From contig JAQGEQ010000191.1 of the NCBI GenBank assembly GCA_034620365.1, positions 248,001 to 312,000 on the forward strand: DNA of 64,000 nt, read 5' to 3'. Both the position numbers and the translations under genes were made by a program. The notes beneath the pieces are model-generated. The model did no database searches, was not told the DNA's origin, and saw only the letters and a list, made by a program, of their open reading frames with translations. This document shows positions 48,651 through 62,393 of the stretch, one piece after another. Source of the DNA: Pegea sp. RAD2-039. Lineage: Eukaryota; Chordata; Thaliacea; Salpida; Salpidae. The stretch's first letter is position 1; every line of letters starts with the position of its first letter.

Positions 48651-50950
48651 TGACCAAAAAAACTTTGAAGATTAAAACTAAATATAATAATCAAGTTTCC
48701 TCAATGAATAACAACTTAAAGGCAGTGTTCTAAAACATGTCCTTATAAATTCCTCTATATCTCTCAATGTGTGTGTCTTCAACATCCCCGAGTCTAAAAC
48801 AGATGACCAATACAAGGCAAGATTTTCCAACTGTTTGATAGTTGGTTGAGGAAAAAGTTTCTTTGACGAAAGACGACGTCAAGATGTTTTACCGAGTTGA
48901 CTTTAGATCTTCTAACAACCAATTATCATGAAGCTCTCCAGTCATTAAAAAGAAACAAATTTCTGAAGTTCTGAAACCTCAGCATCGATCAGCATATACA
49001 GTTAAAACGAAACACAAAGCAGCAAGAGCTTCATAAAAAACTAGTAAAAGAACTACGTGAAAAACGGGAGGTTGCCTAAGTGAGTAAGAGTGGAGATAAG
49101 TTTGCTGCTCTTTTGTAAGGCTTCAGCCCTTTCAATTCAGCCCCCAAGCTTCTATGAATTTGGTAAATACTTTAAACTTACCTGTTTACATAATCTGTCA
49201 ATTAATTATGACAAAAAAGATAGAAATCATGGCACACTATCTTATCTCCGACCAAACTGACCTATTATTCCTGACCAGGTCTTGGCTATCTAATAAAATA
49301 TCAAACTCAATGGCATGTCCCTGGCTATAATACCATTAGACATGATCCTATTGACTCTAGAGTTAGAAGATTTTAGTCTTTCTTACATAGATTGGACTAT
49401 TTCTCTATGTTTAGGCGATTCAACCCATGGCATATTTCTTAACAACTAATTCTCTAACTAAATGTATTAATAAGCTCATTCGTTCAAAAGGTCACATTTC
49501 ATTCTGAAATCACGCTCCATGCATTAGTAAACTGTTCTTCTTCTCAGTTAGTTCTCTTCCACCTACGGCCATTGTGTTATTTCTTTTATAGTTCAGTTTA
49601 ATCCAGCTATAAATGCTTTCCATCTTGATATGACTTTAGCTTCTAAAAACCAACTTTGAAAAGATTAACACCAATCTATTCTCTACTAACTAAAAAAGTT
49701 ATCTTTATAACTTTTGATTCTATAATCAATTCATCTAAATTCTGACTAATTCCATTCAAATATTTATTTCACTAAAAGCTCTCTTTCAACCTTAATTTTA
49801 TATTAAGCGATTGTTTGATAAAAATATCTCTAGGAAAAAAAAAATCGAAAGTCAAAAACTCATACAAACAAACTGCAAGCTTAAGTGGAAGGAATATGAA
49901 ATTGAAGTCATTTGTGGCACGAGAACTCAAATCTCAAATCAAACCTTCGTGTTTTACTGAGTACCATTTATTTGATTATACAGTCTGTATAACATGTCCT
50001 TAATCTTTCAGTTACGTATCTTCCCAATGAAAGACACCCATCGTAATTTCACTCCATAAAAGAAGATAGAAATAATCCACAAAACAATCAATCATTTTTT
50101 CTCATTTGTAGCTTTTGTCAAATTTTAACTTTGATTATCAATTGATCCTGTCTCCACCAGCGGCTATGTTCCAGAACAAATAATCTAATATCATCTGTAC
50201 AAACATACGTAAAGCTTTTGATTCAGTTTCACATCTTATTTTAGTGAAAACTTTCAAACAGTTAAATATACAAACTCTTTTCTTAATTCGTAGACTGAGC
50301 AACTTTCATTTTATTAGTATTCTGTGTTTCTGAAAACAAATGTTTCTAATGAAAGCAGATGCCTTATAATAAAACTCGTGGCTAATTCTATTTCTTATAG
50401 AAGTTATTAAAAGCTGAAAGATGCATCTCAACGATGAATGCATAAAAATAGATACGAAGATTTTTCTTCACAGACAAATAATTCAAATTTTGGAAAAAGA
50501 TCTTTTTTGAAATAATGAGTGGAACTATCTAACTACTATGAACGATATTAAGTAAATATAGTCGGAATCAATTACATCAAAATAATAAATTTTTACCAAG
50601 TCCTTGAAGTCCCTACCCAGCATTAAAGAACAACTATCAGTTCCAAAAGCAAATCTTAGTTAGTATCTTAGAAAGTATCCTGAATTTTTCTGTCACTTTT
50701 GTTAACAATAAATAGAACGCAACGTAAAGAGTTCCTGAAAGTCTTGAACCTCTATAAAATTCAGTCGATTGTTCTGTATCGTCAAAGTTCTTCTAAATAA
50801 AAGGTTCCACCGAGTTGGACACCAATTTCTTTAACTTTTGAGGTAGTTGCTCAGTTTAATAGGAAGATATATGTTCAATGCATCTATATCTCTTCTCAAT
50901 TTGAGCTTGATTTAAATAAGGGTTTTTTGCTATAAACATGACAGTAGCTT
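48650..50950 (+). mobile_element. Decayed LINE (CR1/L2-like), plus strand
   Basis: The order of fossil pieces fits a non-LTR element: ORF1-like basic region near 48860-49050, endonuclease-like phrases near 49230-49450, and an RT block at about 50195-50290 where IRKAFDSVSHLILVKTF is readable. It is older and more damaged than the 11240-14431 element and no tail is clear. Boundaries are approximate. Confidence 0.55.
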
Positions 50951-52095
50951 GTTTGATAACATCACTTGGGTTTCATATCTTCAACAAATAAACGAAAACC
51001 AAATAAAAGGTTGTTGAGAACCCCTGCTTTACACTAGATTAAATAATAATGAAAATATAATTAAACAAAATACTACAACACAAGAATTTATTCAACTTTT
51101 TATTCATTACACAAATTTAGTACATTTTTAATTTTGCTCATAATTTTTAGGCTTATTTGGAGTAAAAACTTTTTATGCCTCAAAATGTTGGACCTTTAAA
51201 CCGAGAACAATAATTACTTTAAAGTTTTGAATCCAGTCTAAAAGCTAATTTTTATTCAAAAATTAGAATTTTTAACACCGTTCAATTTGTTTCAAACATA
51301 TCTCAATCATTCTTCAAATATTCAATTTTAATTTCACAAAAAGTTACCGGGTTGAAATAAAACAAATTATTCTTGCAAGTAAAGTTTAATTCATAAACTA
51401 ACAACGTTTCCTGTTAATTAAATATAATTGTAAATTATGGAAAACAAAATCAGGAACCATACTACAATTTTAATTTCTCAAATCAACCTAAACGGGAAAT
51501 TTGTTCTCGAAAAATTGATTTAATCAAATTTTATGTTTTTAATAAATTATAAACAAATAGAATATTATTCATTATTAATAGTGACACTAAATTGATTTGA
51601 CTAATCTGTAATCTACTAATAATAAATAATCTACAAAATTTCTTCTGTGTAATAACAATCGAAAATTATGTTTATAACGTTTGCAAAATTGAAAAGAATT
51701 GAAATTACAATTAGCTTTAAAGCAGAAACTGAAATTGACCACTAAAGTGGTAATAAACAAAAAAGGCCGGATACTGCAACCATCGGTGTTATATCATTTA
51801 CAGCAGCAAGTAATCGATATAGATGATTGGTAATTAATTTTCGAAATGATATTTGAAACAATCATCTTAATAATCAATCATAAAATCAAAAATTATTTTT
51901 CAAATCTATTTATTACAAAAAAATGTTGTCAGTAAATAATCGCAATAATAGATTTTTTAAGTTAGTCCAAGCATCTGTTCTGTACTCTAAAGTAGTTTTG
52001 AACTTTAATTTCAAAGACATAATCATATTTTCAATTTTTAAATACAACTGTATAAAAATCATTATATGTTATAAAAACTTTTATAAAGATGAAAA
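50951..52095. other. AT-rich intergenic tract, no gene seen
   Basis: No coding signal, and no repeats beyond simple A/T runs. Confidence 0.6.
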
Positions 52096-52104
52096 CAACT
52101 TAAA

Positions 52105-52420
52105 CTTTAAAATTTATTTATTTATTACAATAAATGCGAAAGAGGGTACTTGAAGAGAGCACCTCTCGCTAACACACATTCTCACAAATAATATCTATTT
52201 AGTCAAAAATACAGGGAGCAAAAGATATACCACTTGGCATTTCGATAGTCCTCAATACATGTAACAGTGAACAATTACATAGAATGTTAATAATATAAAA
52301 AAGGAAAAAATCACAGTTTAGAAATGGTGTTAGCAATAATATAACGGTTCAACTTATTTTTGATCAGCGCGAGTGATTCTGAAATGACAAATGTCTGATG
52401 GAAAAAATATTTAACAACTC
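52105..52420 (-). mobile_element. LINE 3' UTR fragment (same family as 11240-14431)
   Basis: Begins with the ATTTATTTATTTATTA tail complement and runs through the conserved 3' UTR (gagagcacctctcgctaaca, acacattctcacaaa). It is cut off just after the start of the C-terminal coding part (gtctgatgg). It is a severely 5'-truncated insertion. Confidence 0.88.
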
Positions 52421-53590
52421 AATTCAATTCTAGAAACAAATAAACAACGAAGTTTCGATTAAAACTTGAAAAAGAAAAGCATAAGAAAAGTTTTGAAAGA
52501 TTCTTATTTGTAAATTGTAACTTTGTATCTATTTATAATATAACTTCAAAGTAGTTGTTTAAGCTTTATAAGCATAATTGTAACTATCAAAAAGACAAAC
52601 TTATACATATTCCAGTAAACTCTTTGCTTGGGTATACAACAAAGTTGCATCTTTCAAAAGCTCTATTTTATTGTCAGGAAGTTTCATCAGTTTAAGATGC
52701 CAAATGGTGCTTGCTTCTAATTAATTTTATTTTTAGCTCTTAGTAATTTTATGACAAGTTATTTTCTTACGATCTATACTGTCTTATAAAAATTTTAAAA
52801 TCATCGTAAAAATATAAGATTCCACATTAGTAGGTTTTTTTTGCTTTTTTAACATCTCTATTAACATTCAAGATGGAGTCGATTTGATGATTTTATAAAA
52901 AAACTCTGCAACACCAAAACTGATAATTTATGATTTTCGTCAAGCTGCTGTATACAGAAAACTGACTGAAATATTCAAGAAAATAGATTAATTGACATTT
53001 TAATATAACACATATTCAATTTTTGTTATGTTATTATAAAACAATAACAAAAGTACTTAATTATTTTTTGGTAAACAATTTATGATAATAAAAACTGTTT
53101 GAAACTATGTTGAATGCTCTAAACTTTTATTTGTAGCAAAAAGTTCTAATTTTAACTTAATATTAATTTATTGCTATAATATCTTACAGTATGAAATATG
53201 TTGTGCTTTGCTTTACAAGCCTTTCTGTAAAATTGATTATAATTTAGACTATATCAATTGTAAAACGCCTTTAAAAACAGAAACTTTATAAAAAAACAGA
53301 GAACTTATAAGTTAATTTTCTATATTTTTGCTTAAAATTTTTGGAAAACAAAATTTGAACATTTAATTTATAAGAAATTTTAATGTTCTTAAATGTTTCA
53401 AGCGATGTTTAAAAGAGAAAAAAATGTTATTTACATAAAAGAACTAATAAACACAATAAGAGGAACACAACAAACTCCAGAAGCTCTTCCTTTTGTTTAA
53501 ATTTTATACTCTTTAACACTCGCATAAGTCTCCCCATGTACTAGAATAAAAGAACAAAAATCAGAGTTTTTTCTGATAAACTTTCATTTA
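52421..53590. other. AT-rich intergenic tract, no gene seen
   Basis: Sequence downstream of the lectin/Ig receptor gene, probably including its 3' UTR at the right end. No other coding signal. Confidence 0.6.
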
Positions 53591-56141
53591 TTAACTTCTA
53601 GCTTCTTCTTGGTTTATTTGTTTCTTGAATGAAACATTGGGCAGAACTTTCAAATGGCCTTTAATTTGTGGTTCATTTTCAATTACTTCTATATTTTCAA
53701 TCACTGAAATCAACAACTGAAAAAATGGGTTTTTAATTTATTTATATCTTACTTTCTTCATTCTGTAAGTCAACATGATTTGAATAACCATCTAATTCAT
53801 AAACAACATTGCTGAGAAAGAAATAAGTTTGTAAATGCTGTAGATTAAACAATTCTCAAACCTTTTAGCTTTTTTCTTGTAAACGAAAACACTTCCTAAA
53901 ACGATCAAGATTAATATTAAGGGTATAATCAGAAAGATTATTTTTGATTGACCGACAATGACTTCATCTAAAGATAAAATATTAATAATCACGAAATTAC
54001 AGATGATGTCATACTTTTGATGACTTCTTGTAAACACGGAGTCATTTTTGATTCTTCACTAGAGTTTGTTCTATCATTTAGATACTGCAACGTGAAGTTT
54101 ATGCTTTCGAATCCTTTTAATATCTCAAACTGAATTATATTTTGACTTATACTGACAGATTTCGTTTTTTTAAATTCTGAGTTCATTTTGGGATATTGAT
54201 TTACCTGAAACAATGAAAGCTGAAGGAAAAGTAAAATGAATAAACGAAACTTACAAGAACCACTTTAATTTCATCTATTTGATTTTTTTTTGGCTTCATA
54301 ATTTCAACTTGACACGTTTTGTTGTCCTTCAGTATTTGAGCGCTTTTTACAACTGGTATGTCAACTAGAAAATAATAAATTGAATTCTATAAATAATCCT
54401 ATAAATGGAATAAACTATCAAGATCACATGAGCTTTTGAGGACCAACCATAGGATTTTCCTGGTTTAGTTTTGTAGCTTATGTTCAAAATATTTTTAGTT
54501 GAATAAACTAGCTTTGTATCTACCTAAGATCTGAACCAACTTTATTTGTAAAAGTTTAAAGTCTTATCACAAGTATAATAAATGAAAAGAAACTAGAAGT
54601 ACAAAAAAGTTGCTTACCAGGTAACTCACAACTGAAGAAATTAGATGGAGGTCCGACTTTGTCATTGGAGTGAATAAAAGATAAACTAAACAAAGACCCC
54701 CTTTCCACCTTAAATTGAACTAAATTTGATGAATGATAAGCAACTTTTGAATATGCAGTCCCATTAGATCGTTGAACCTGAAAACAAGCAAATTATGAGT
54801 CAAAAAATCAATTATTTTTATTACTTACTAAGATTTGATTGACGTCATCATATTGTGGCGCAAAAATCCGAACTTTACAATCATCTTCTTTCACTTCAGT
54901 TGAAGCAATGTTTGGTTGATCTTTTGGGAAGCAGTTAAAGATGTCTGAAGGTTCACTTCTGAATGTATAATCTCGAAAAGCGATTACTTTATAGTCAACG
55001 GCCGTATTACGCGTTGTGTTAAACGAAATATTAGTCAAGCCTCTTGACAGTTCAATCACAATATGATCGTCCTCGTATGGGGCAACTACCTGTAAATAAG
55101 ATCATGACATCATCAACGACACTGCATGACGTCATACTAACAAGGTAGTGATCGATTTTGAAGTTTAATTTTTTCAGTTCAACTTCGCACATATCATTGT
55201 CTTTCTTGTAAGCATTCAATACGACTGGCTTGTATTCATATACAGCTGAAATAAGATGAATTTGGTTTAATAAATAGTCAAGATTTAAATAAAGATTTTC
55301 TACTCACGAACAAGAAAGGTCTGCTGATATGAATAAGAAGTATTTCTTCCGAAACGACAGGTAATATTATCTCTTACTGAATAGTTAGTTGTAATTATAA
55401 GCTGAGATGATTTGTAATTTGCAAAGTTTTGGTAAGATTGATAAGATTTGCTGTTGTATTCATCGACTACTAATTTACCATTTCTGAAATAAAAAAATAT
55501 TTTTTTTTTGCTGCTGATGTTTACTCTCAACCTAAACCAGGTCACAGCAAGAGACGAATTTCCAAATGCAAAACAAGACAAGTTTCTGTTAAAAAATGTA
55601 GGTAGGATATTTTCCAATAAAAATCCACTTCCGAAATCTACAAAAAATCAATTAAAAGTAGAAATAGTAACAACTACAAAAATCAAAACCATTTTTGCAA
55701 ATAAATCCTCCTTTCAAGGTGCAATCAGCATCTTTGGCAACACTTTTTTCACAATCACCAACAATCAAATCTAAGATCTTATCTTCTACATCACTTCCGT
55801 CATTCCATTTCCAATTGGAAAAAGTTTCAAGCTGTTTCATTGCAGATTTCTGATCAATAAGTGTCCCTCCTTGCAACAAACACTGAGACTTTGCAGAATG
55901 TGAAGTCTTATCACTGAAGTAACTATAGATAGCATCACCAGATTTCTTTGTCATTAAAGGGTCGAAGTTTATATCTAAAAAAGATAAAATTTTATAATAG
56001 ATCAAGCAAGAGATAGATCAAAACTAGAGAATTAAATAAAAATACTTATCAGATAACAGTTAACGCACCTTTATTTACAACTAGACCTTGTACTACTTGT
56101 ATAAAAACAAATATTCCGATTTTTGTAAATAGACTATTCAT
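53591..56141 (-). CDS. Single-pass receptor: C-type lectin, Ig and three FN3-like domains
   Basis: Eleven exons: 56141-56069, 55974-55690, 55637-55308, 55245-55142, 55089-54829, 54777-54618, 54364-54255, 54204-54015, 53967-53862, 53811-53753 and 53703-53591, all in phase, giving 596 residues. Signal peptide about 1-20. The C-type lectin-like domain spans about 25-119 (CLLQGGTLID, WKWNDGS, GDCEKS, GGFICK). An Ig-like domain spans about 120-228 (LSCFAF..VTWFR..NGKLVV..DNITCRF). Three FN3-like repeats follow, each opening around a CxV motif and the first two closing with Cys. The TM is about 513-532 (IIFLIIPLILILIVLGSVFV), with a 64-residue tail. It is probably a surface recognition or adhesion receptor; ligand unknown. 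The Ig exon contains a 41-nt GT..AG stretch that can be read through in frame. An acceptor-like ttttag lies 26 nt before the ATG. Confidence 0.82.
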
Positions 56142-56169
56142 TTCTATTTTTGCTAATAAGAAACTCTAA

Positions 56170-58800
56170 AAGGACAAAAATGGTTTATTGTTGAAAGAAC
56201 TCAGCAACATTCTTTCTAATTAGATTTTTATAATTTATTATAATTAATTTATTAAACAGTTTAAAGTATTTTTGTTATAACCTTGTTTCTCTAATTGCTA
56301 ATACTGACGGTAATGATAATAACCCTTCAAGAGAAGTTTGTTCGATTATAAAATGTACACAACAGCAACAACAGTAACAACAGCAACAATAGTAAGTAGT
56401 GATTAACAACCCAACTAATCACACAGAAAGACCTTTAAGCAAGCAAGCGCGGGGTCATCTTCTTCCGAATCACATTTAAGTATGCAGAAAAACAATCTTA
56501 TTTCATAAAGATTAAATATAGCATACTGACTCATCAATAAAGCTTTACAAAATCTTTGATATAGAATCACTCTCAAAAACCACCTCAAAAGTAAAGAAAA
56601 GTAAATTAAAGCCAGAAAAATTGTTTTTGAAACAAAACAGCAGACTTTAATCAGTAATTTTGATCTTTGTTCCTATCTATTAGAGCAAACAAAAACTAAC
56701 TATAAAAATATAGCATTCAAAACTAACACTTCAAATAATTAATTAATTGACTCCATTTTAATAAATTTAATTTCTAAATTAAGCTACTTGAATCACAAGC
56801 AAATTAAAAGATTTGATTAACAAAAAATTCAAACGTTTAGAAATGAATACTTAAATTTGCTTTTTGCTTCTATAAGTTTTAAAGATAAAAAATAAAAAAG
56901 TTTTAACTCAAAGCTACTTTAATAACTTACTGCATTGCAAGTAATATAGCAGTTATTAATATAATGTTTATATCTAAAAGATTTGCATGAAGGAAAAATA
57001 AATAATGAAAACAACAACTTGTTGCAGAAAGCTATTATAATATGTTGCGACATAGTAAATATCAACAAGACATATTTCACGCTGGAGAACTTGCAACTTT
57101 TTCTTAACCAACATTAAAGAAAATAAGGACTTAACTTAACCAACATTAAATTAAGGAGCCTATCACAGAAATTAGAACTTTTAAAATGGGAAAAACCGTT
57201 GTTTTTGTAAATTATACGAAATATATATAAAGACTTTTGAAAAACCTCAAAAACATTTTCTGATAATTACATTGATTGTTATGCACTCGTATATTGTTAC
57301 TTAATAACATAGTTATCTAGTTTAAAATAACATTTAAAGTTTTCATTTTTTTAACATATAAAATTGTATTTCAAGTTTTACTTAAAGCTACATTTACACA
57401 ATTTTGTTTCGCTAGCTTTTGAAACAGGTGCAATTCAATAAAAGTTTAATTTTGATTTGTACTTGTTATTGTTTAAATATAATAAACAAAATAACATATT
57501 TAAAGTAATATACAACAAAACATGTGTATTTAGTATACCTCTTTTAAATCTATAATTAAAAGCTTTAAATAACTCTTTATTATTTATCATTCTAAATCTT
57601 TTTAAACCAATTTTTCTGAAATATAATTAGTTTTAAAATAAGTATCTACTGAAAGCCTGTAACAAATGTTACAGATTAGTTTGCGCTAATTGATATGCAA
57701 AATATAAAACGAAAGAAATAAAATGCTTATCAAGGTTTTTTTTTACTTGTATGTCAAAAAATTTGCACTTAGCTTTAGTTTTTTATGAAAAACTTTTTTA
57801 AAAGATTACTGAATGTAGTCTAAACAGATGTATTTTTTTAAGTTTAGAAATATGTTTTGTTAAAAGTAAAATATTAATTAAAAAAGAATTTTAAAAGTTT
57901 TGCAAGTGAAATTTTTAATTGAGTTTTAATTCCTTTATTTTACTGTGCTATTAATTAATTAGAGCTATTTGGTTATAACATCACGTCTAAGTATTTAAAA
58001 GTTTTGAAAGAGTTTATCATTACCTCGAAATTTTTATTGTTTAAATTCATTTTAAGTTTTTATATATAATAGTTAACCTAAAAAGTATGTATAATATTAT
58101 TTTTTGATAAATATTTTTATATTTAATTATTTAATGTTTATTTATTCTTATATCTTAAGCTATTACTGCTACATCCACAAATATTATATGTTTGTGACCA
58201 TTTTAGTTCATTTTGTCTACTTTTGATTACATGTTGATTATAATTGCATTGGAATACTTTATATTTATGTAGTATAGTTTTTCTTAATACTGTAAATTTA
58301 AAAGTTTTTGATTAAGATTTCAGCTTTTATGTTGAAAGTTAAGTTTTTGAGAATTCTTAAAACAAAGATTACTGTATAACTCAAATTAATATCTTAAAGT
58401 TTAGATTTATTTATATAATTTAAATAAAAATACTGTTTTAATCTTGTTTTCATTTATTTTAACTTGAACTTTGCTTTATTAAATGATTTTGTGGTTTATA
58501 TTTTCAAGTATTCTTTTGTAAGAAAAATTCTAATGGTTTAAATAGAAGTTTATAAAATGTTACTATAAACAAAATTGTATTTATTATTGAATTGAAATAG
58601 TTTCAAGAAATGAATTTCATATTTCTTATACATCTATTGATTACCTTCAAATAAAACAAACAGATTTATAATGAAAAATTGTTTATAATCAAATTTCTGA
58701 AATGATTTTTAACTTTAAACACCATGATAGTTGAGTTCTTAAGAAGACATAAAAATTTTGTGGAAGATTTAGAAAAGAGATGAATGAATTTTATCTAACG
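56170..58800. other. AT-rich intergenic tract; short CAA/CAG microsatellite at 56356-56395
   Basis: Spacer between divergent genes. Apart from an imperfect (ACAACAGCA)n run near 56360 nothing is recognised, and no frame looks coding. Confidence 0.6.
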
Positions 58801-58919
58801 GTTATTTTCAGTCATTTGAAAACTCATCAAAAATAAGTTGAGGGATTTAAAGGTCCTTTTCTAAGAAATTCTGAAGAACAAGAAGCTCTTGTACCTCTTA
58901 AGAATTACTCCCAGATGGG

Positions 58920-59726
58920 ATGAATTTAGAAGGTGAGAAGATGTCTTTGTTCATAAATAGACTCTCTTAAAGCAGCTGGTTTGTAAATGAAATTGTTCCA
59001 CAACAACCACCTTAAAATCAATTTCTTTTTTAGGTTTGCCTGATATTCAAATGGAAGAAATGAGATTGATATATTTAATGAATGGTTTATCTAAATATAA
59101 AGATGTTGTTGATAAGTTAGATTTTGCTTATAACAGGTTCGAATATTTTTGATTCTTAATAATTCAAGTTAGTTTGATATTTGAAAGTCAAAGTTTGTTT
59201 TAAATTTTTTATATAATCAAATGAATTAATAAAAATGTAATTTTTAAATTTTATTTACAGAAGGAAAGATGAACTGTTCCGCATGACTGATTCTACCAAG
59301 GCAACTATTTTGTCCCAAATTAATTCGAATCACAAAAATGCTCCTTCTGAGTCTTTAAATATTAGTTCATTGTATAACAGTAAAAGTCAGTTTTTCATTT
59401 TTTCTGTGAGATATTTACAAACAATCTTCATCTAGTAGTCACGTGACATATCGTCTGACATGTTTGAAAACTTTTCAGGTTTCTCTTCCAGTAAAACGAA
59501 TGACGTCGAAATAGATGAAGTGACGTCATCAACTACAAACGCGATGATTCAACCGGTTGTTGGAAATTATGATAAACATAAAAGCAATAAAGATACAAAA
59601 GTTGAAGTAAATTCAGAGATTTATTCTTGTCTAGAAGATCTGGATGAAAAAGATAAATCTGCTTTTCTTCAAACTCATTTCGAAATTTATCAAATACCCG
59701 AATGTCTGCCTCCTATAGAACTTTGA
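58920..59726 (+). CDS. Small four-exon gene of unknown function
   Basis: Exons 58920-58932, 59034-59136, 59261-59379 and 59479-59726 join in phase through clean GT..AG introns, giving 160 residues. The first half is mostly charged and helical (MEEMRLIYLMNGLSKYKDVV, DFAYNRRKDELFRM) and the second half is acidic and Ser/Thr-rich, containing a translated CRE (EVTSSTT) and a conserved-looking acidic end (CLEDLDEKDKSAF, ECLPPIEL). It has no signal peptide or TM, so it is probably a soluble intracellular protein. I do not recognise the family. The 13-nt first coding exon is the weak point; the start could lie elsewhere. Upstream at about 58811 an acceptor (ttttcag) suggests a noncoding leader exon. 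Confidence 0.6.
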
Positions 59727-59884
59727 TCGTCTCCACTTTCTTGCAAATTTATTTTGATTTCTTTTATGCTTTCTGATGTTTTGATTTCAAAGAAAATATT
59801 TTTATTTGGTTTCAAAAAACTGTTGAACTAAGTATTTAGAAATACTTCTAGCAACTTTCTGATGAGCTACAAGCCTCTTGCACT

Positions 59885-60420
59885 CCAAGATTCTTGTTTC
59901 AAAAGACTCTTCTATTTGAATTCAGATTTGAGTTTGTAAAGTAACTCTTCTTTAGGAAGCTTCTTGAGGACTTCGACTTAAGTCCTTGATGAGAAATTTA
60001 GTTTCTTAAAACTTTTTTTTTTGCTAGTTACAAATCGATGATGACTTCTACATAGTAAATTAACTAAATGTATCTTACTAATAGAATTAACTTCATATGA
60101 CGACTGGCATGCTTCATTGTATGTAGTCAAAGCATCTCATACTTCTTTTTTATGAAGTTCACTTTATTTGAAACTATTATTTTCCTTTTATTTACATTAA
60201 AAAGATCTAACAACAAATCTTCAACATTTGTATCATCAAATAACTTCTTGTTTCAAAAGACTCTTTTATTTAGATCCAGATTTGAGTTTGTGATGTAACT
60301 TTTTGGGGAATCACAAATCTCATGGAGACTTAGACCTTGATCCTTGATGAGGAATTTGTCTTCCTAGGCTCTTCTTTTACTTGCCCTAAATTCATGATGG
60401 TCTCTAAATTATAATTGACG
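59885..60420. repeat. Diverged tandem duplication, period about 354 bp
   Basis: The stretch starting TTCTTGTTTCAAAAGACTC at 59891 recurs at 60245, followed in both by the same order of phrases (cagatttgagtttgt, gtaactcttc/gtaacttttt, cttgatgag). Differences are numerous, so the duplication is old. It is non-coding and lies just past the 58920-59726 gene. Confidence 0.7.
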
Positions 60421-62230
60421 AAATAGTCTCAGTTTGAAGCTTAGGATCAATAAATCTTCTGTTGTTAATCAAATCTCAGCATCTGTTTCCTTATTCAAAT
60501 ATTATCTTGTATTATTTGATAATTTCTAACTTGCTTTAAAGATAAATTACTAATAATTCAATAATATTTTAGTTAAACAAATTCATGAAAAATTGACTTT
60601 AAATTTTGTAGTTCAGTTTGACATCGAAATTAACATTTGAAAAGAATTTAGAAAAAGTTTATAAAACCGATAAAAATCATCAAAACATTTTATAATGAAT
60701 TATTAAAAGTATTAAATTTTAAAATATAAGTTAATTATTATTATCGTTCTAAGAAATTTATATATTTTAAAAACTTGGCAAATCAATCGGATAAACGTTT
60801 TTAATGATGTATAACTCAACATTGAGTTACTATTTGTTGGTTTTCTGAAGTATTCTCTCAAATTTCTCGTAAGCCATCAACTCCATAGCTGCAATCTTAT
60901 ATTAAAAAATCTAAGATGTCCTGATGCATAAACCAAACTTAATATGAAAGTCTCTTAACATAAAAATACTTAGCTTTCTTCATTTATAACTTCTTCATTT
61001 ATGTTTAATATTCGATAAATGTCTTCTTTAGAGCTCGAATCTAAAATCGGAAACCTTATTATTCTATAGTTTTTACAAGTTCAAGAGTTTATACATAAAT
61101 TGAACTTAGAATTCTCTAATTGATAAGTAAGATAGTTTATAGCTTGAAAGAGGGCTTCCTAGGAACAAGCTTTACAGACAAATTTTGTAATTAAATGAGT
61201 GATTTTATATTTATTAAGCTGTTCAAATAATTTAATGAACGCAAGTCTAATCAAATAAGTTTTTAAGTTATGATGAAATATTTATCAAACTTCAAATGAG
61301 ATTTATTAAAGATAAACAAGTCAAAGCTAAGTTTGTAAAATTTCACACAGCACTATTTATCTAAACAACATTTGTTTCTCAAAAATAAGTAAAAGTTAAA
61401 AGTAAATTTTATTTTTAACCAAAAACCTAAAAAAACAACTTTTGATGAAAAATAAAAATCACCAGAAAATAAGCAGATATCTTACTAATAGTAGTTCGGG
61501 TCTCCAATATCCATACAATAAATTGTTTTATGTAGAAAAGATAAAAATGAGTTCTTTAGAAAGTAAACACTTTTTGATGAAACTTAAATCAATAAATATT
61601 GAACACTTTTAAGTTGATGTAAATCTTTAATAAACTGATTTTAGCCCTAGTAAGCAATCTTATAAAAGACTAATCGGTTAGTGTTACACCTTAGAAGGTA
61701 AGACTTGAAACTTGTAAATTTGGAATTTAGAAAAATTGTTTAAAGATATACAAATAGAAATAATTCATTTCATGAAATAAATAATTACAATTTTTTATAT
61801 CAAATAAAATCTAAACTATTTAATTAAACTAGTTAAAACTTTGTATAGATAAAAATAATTAAATAAAAAAAGTTAGTTTTTAATTAAGTAGTTGCACTAA
61901 GAATTTTCTTTATCTAAAACTAATAAAAACTTCATTTTGTGATATCAGTAGCACTTAATACGAAGAAGGATACAGAGTTTACTAAAAATCAATTCAAGAT
62001 GATTTGGTATTTTGATCTTTAAGACCTTTTTAGCCAACAACACTGATTATGTTAAGCGATTTGCTCCAAGAAACCCAGTTTGTGTGGGTATCATCAACCG
62101 TAATGTTCTCTCAACTTTATCTAACATCTCTATTTCTAGCCGCTTTCATCATAAACTATTTCTAACTTTTTTCTTAATTTTTCGAAATTCATTTCAGCAT
62201 ATTTTTGAAACAAAAATTTTGAATTTTTTT
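60421..62230. other. AT-rich intergenic tract, no gene seen
   Basis: Spacer between the unknown gene and the protocadherin, which are convergent. Only simple A/T runs are present; the right end probably holds the protocadherin 3' UTR. Confidence 0.6.
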
Positions 62231-62393
62231 TAATTTGCATAAAAAAATTGAAACCAAAAAAAAGAGTCACACATTTTTATAAACTCTAATGATGACGTCA
62301 TCACATCCAAAATCTTAATGATGTCATCACATCGATGAGTTCGTGAAATAAATAAAGACATCACATAGTGACTTGATAAGGCAGTAGATGACG

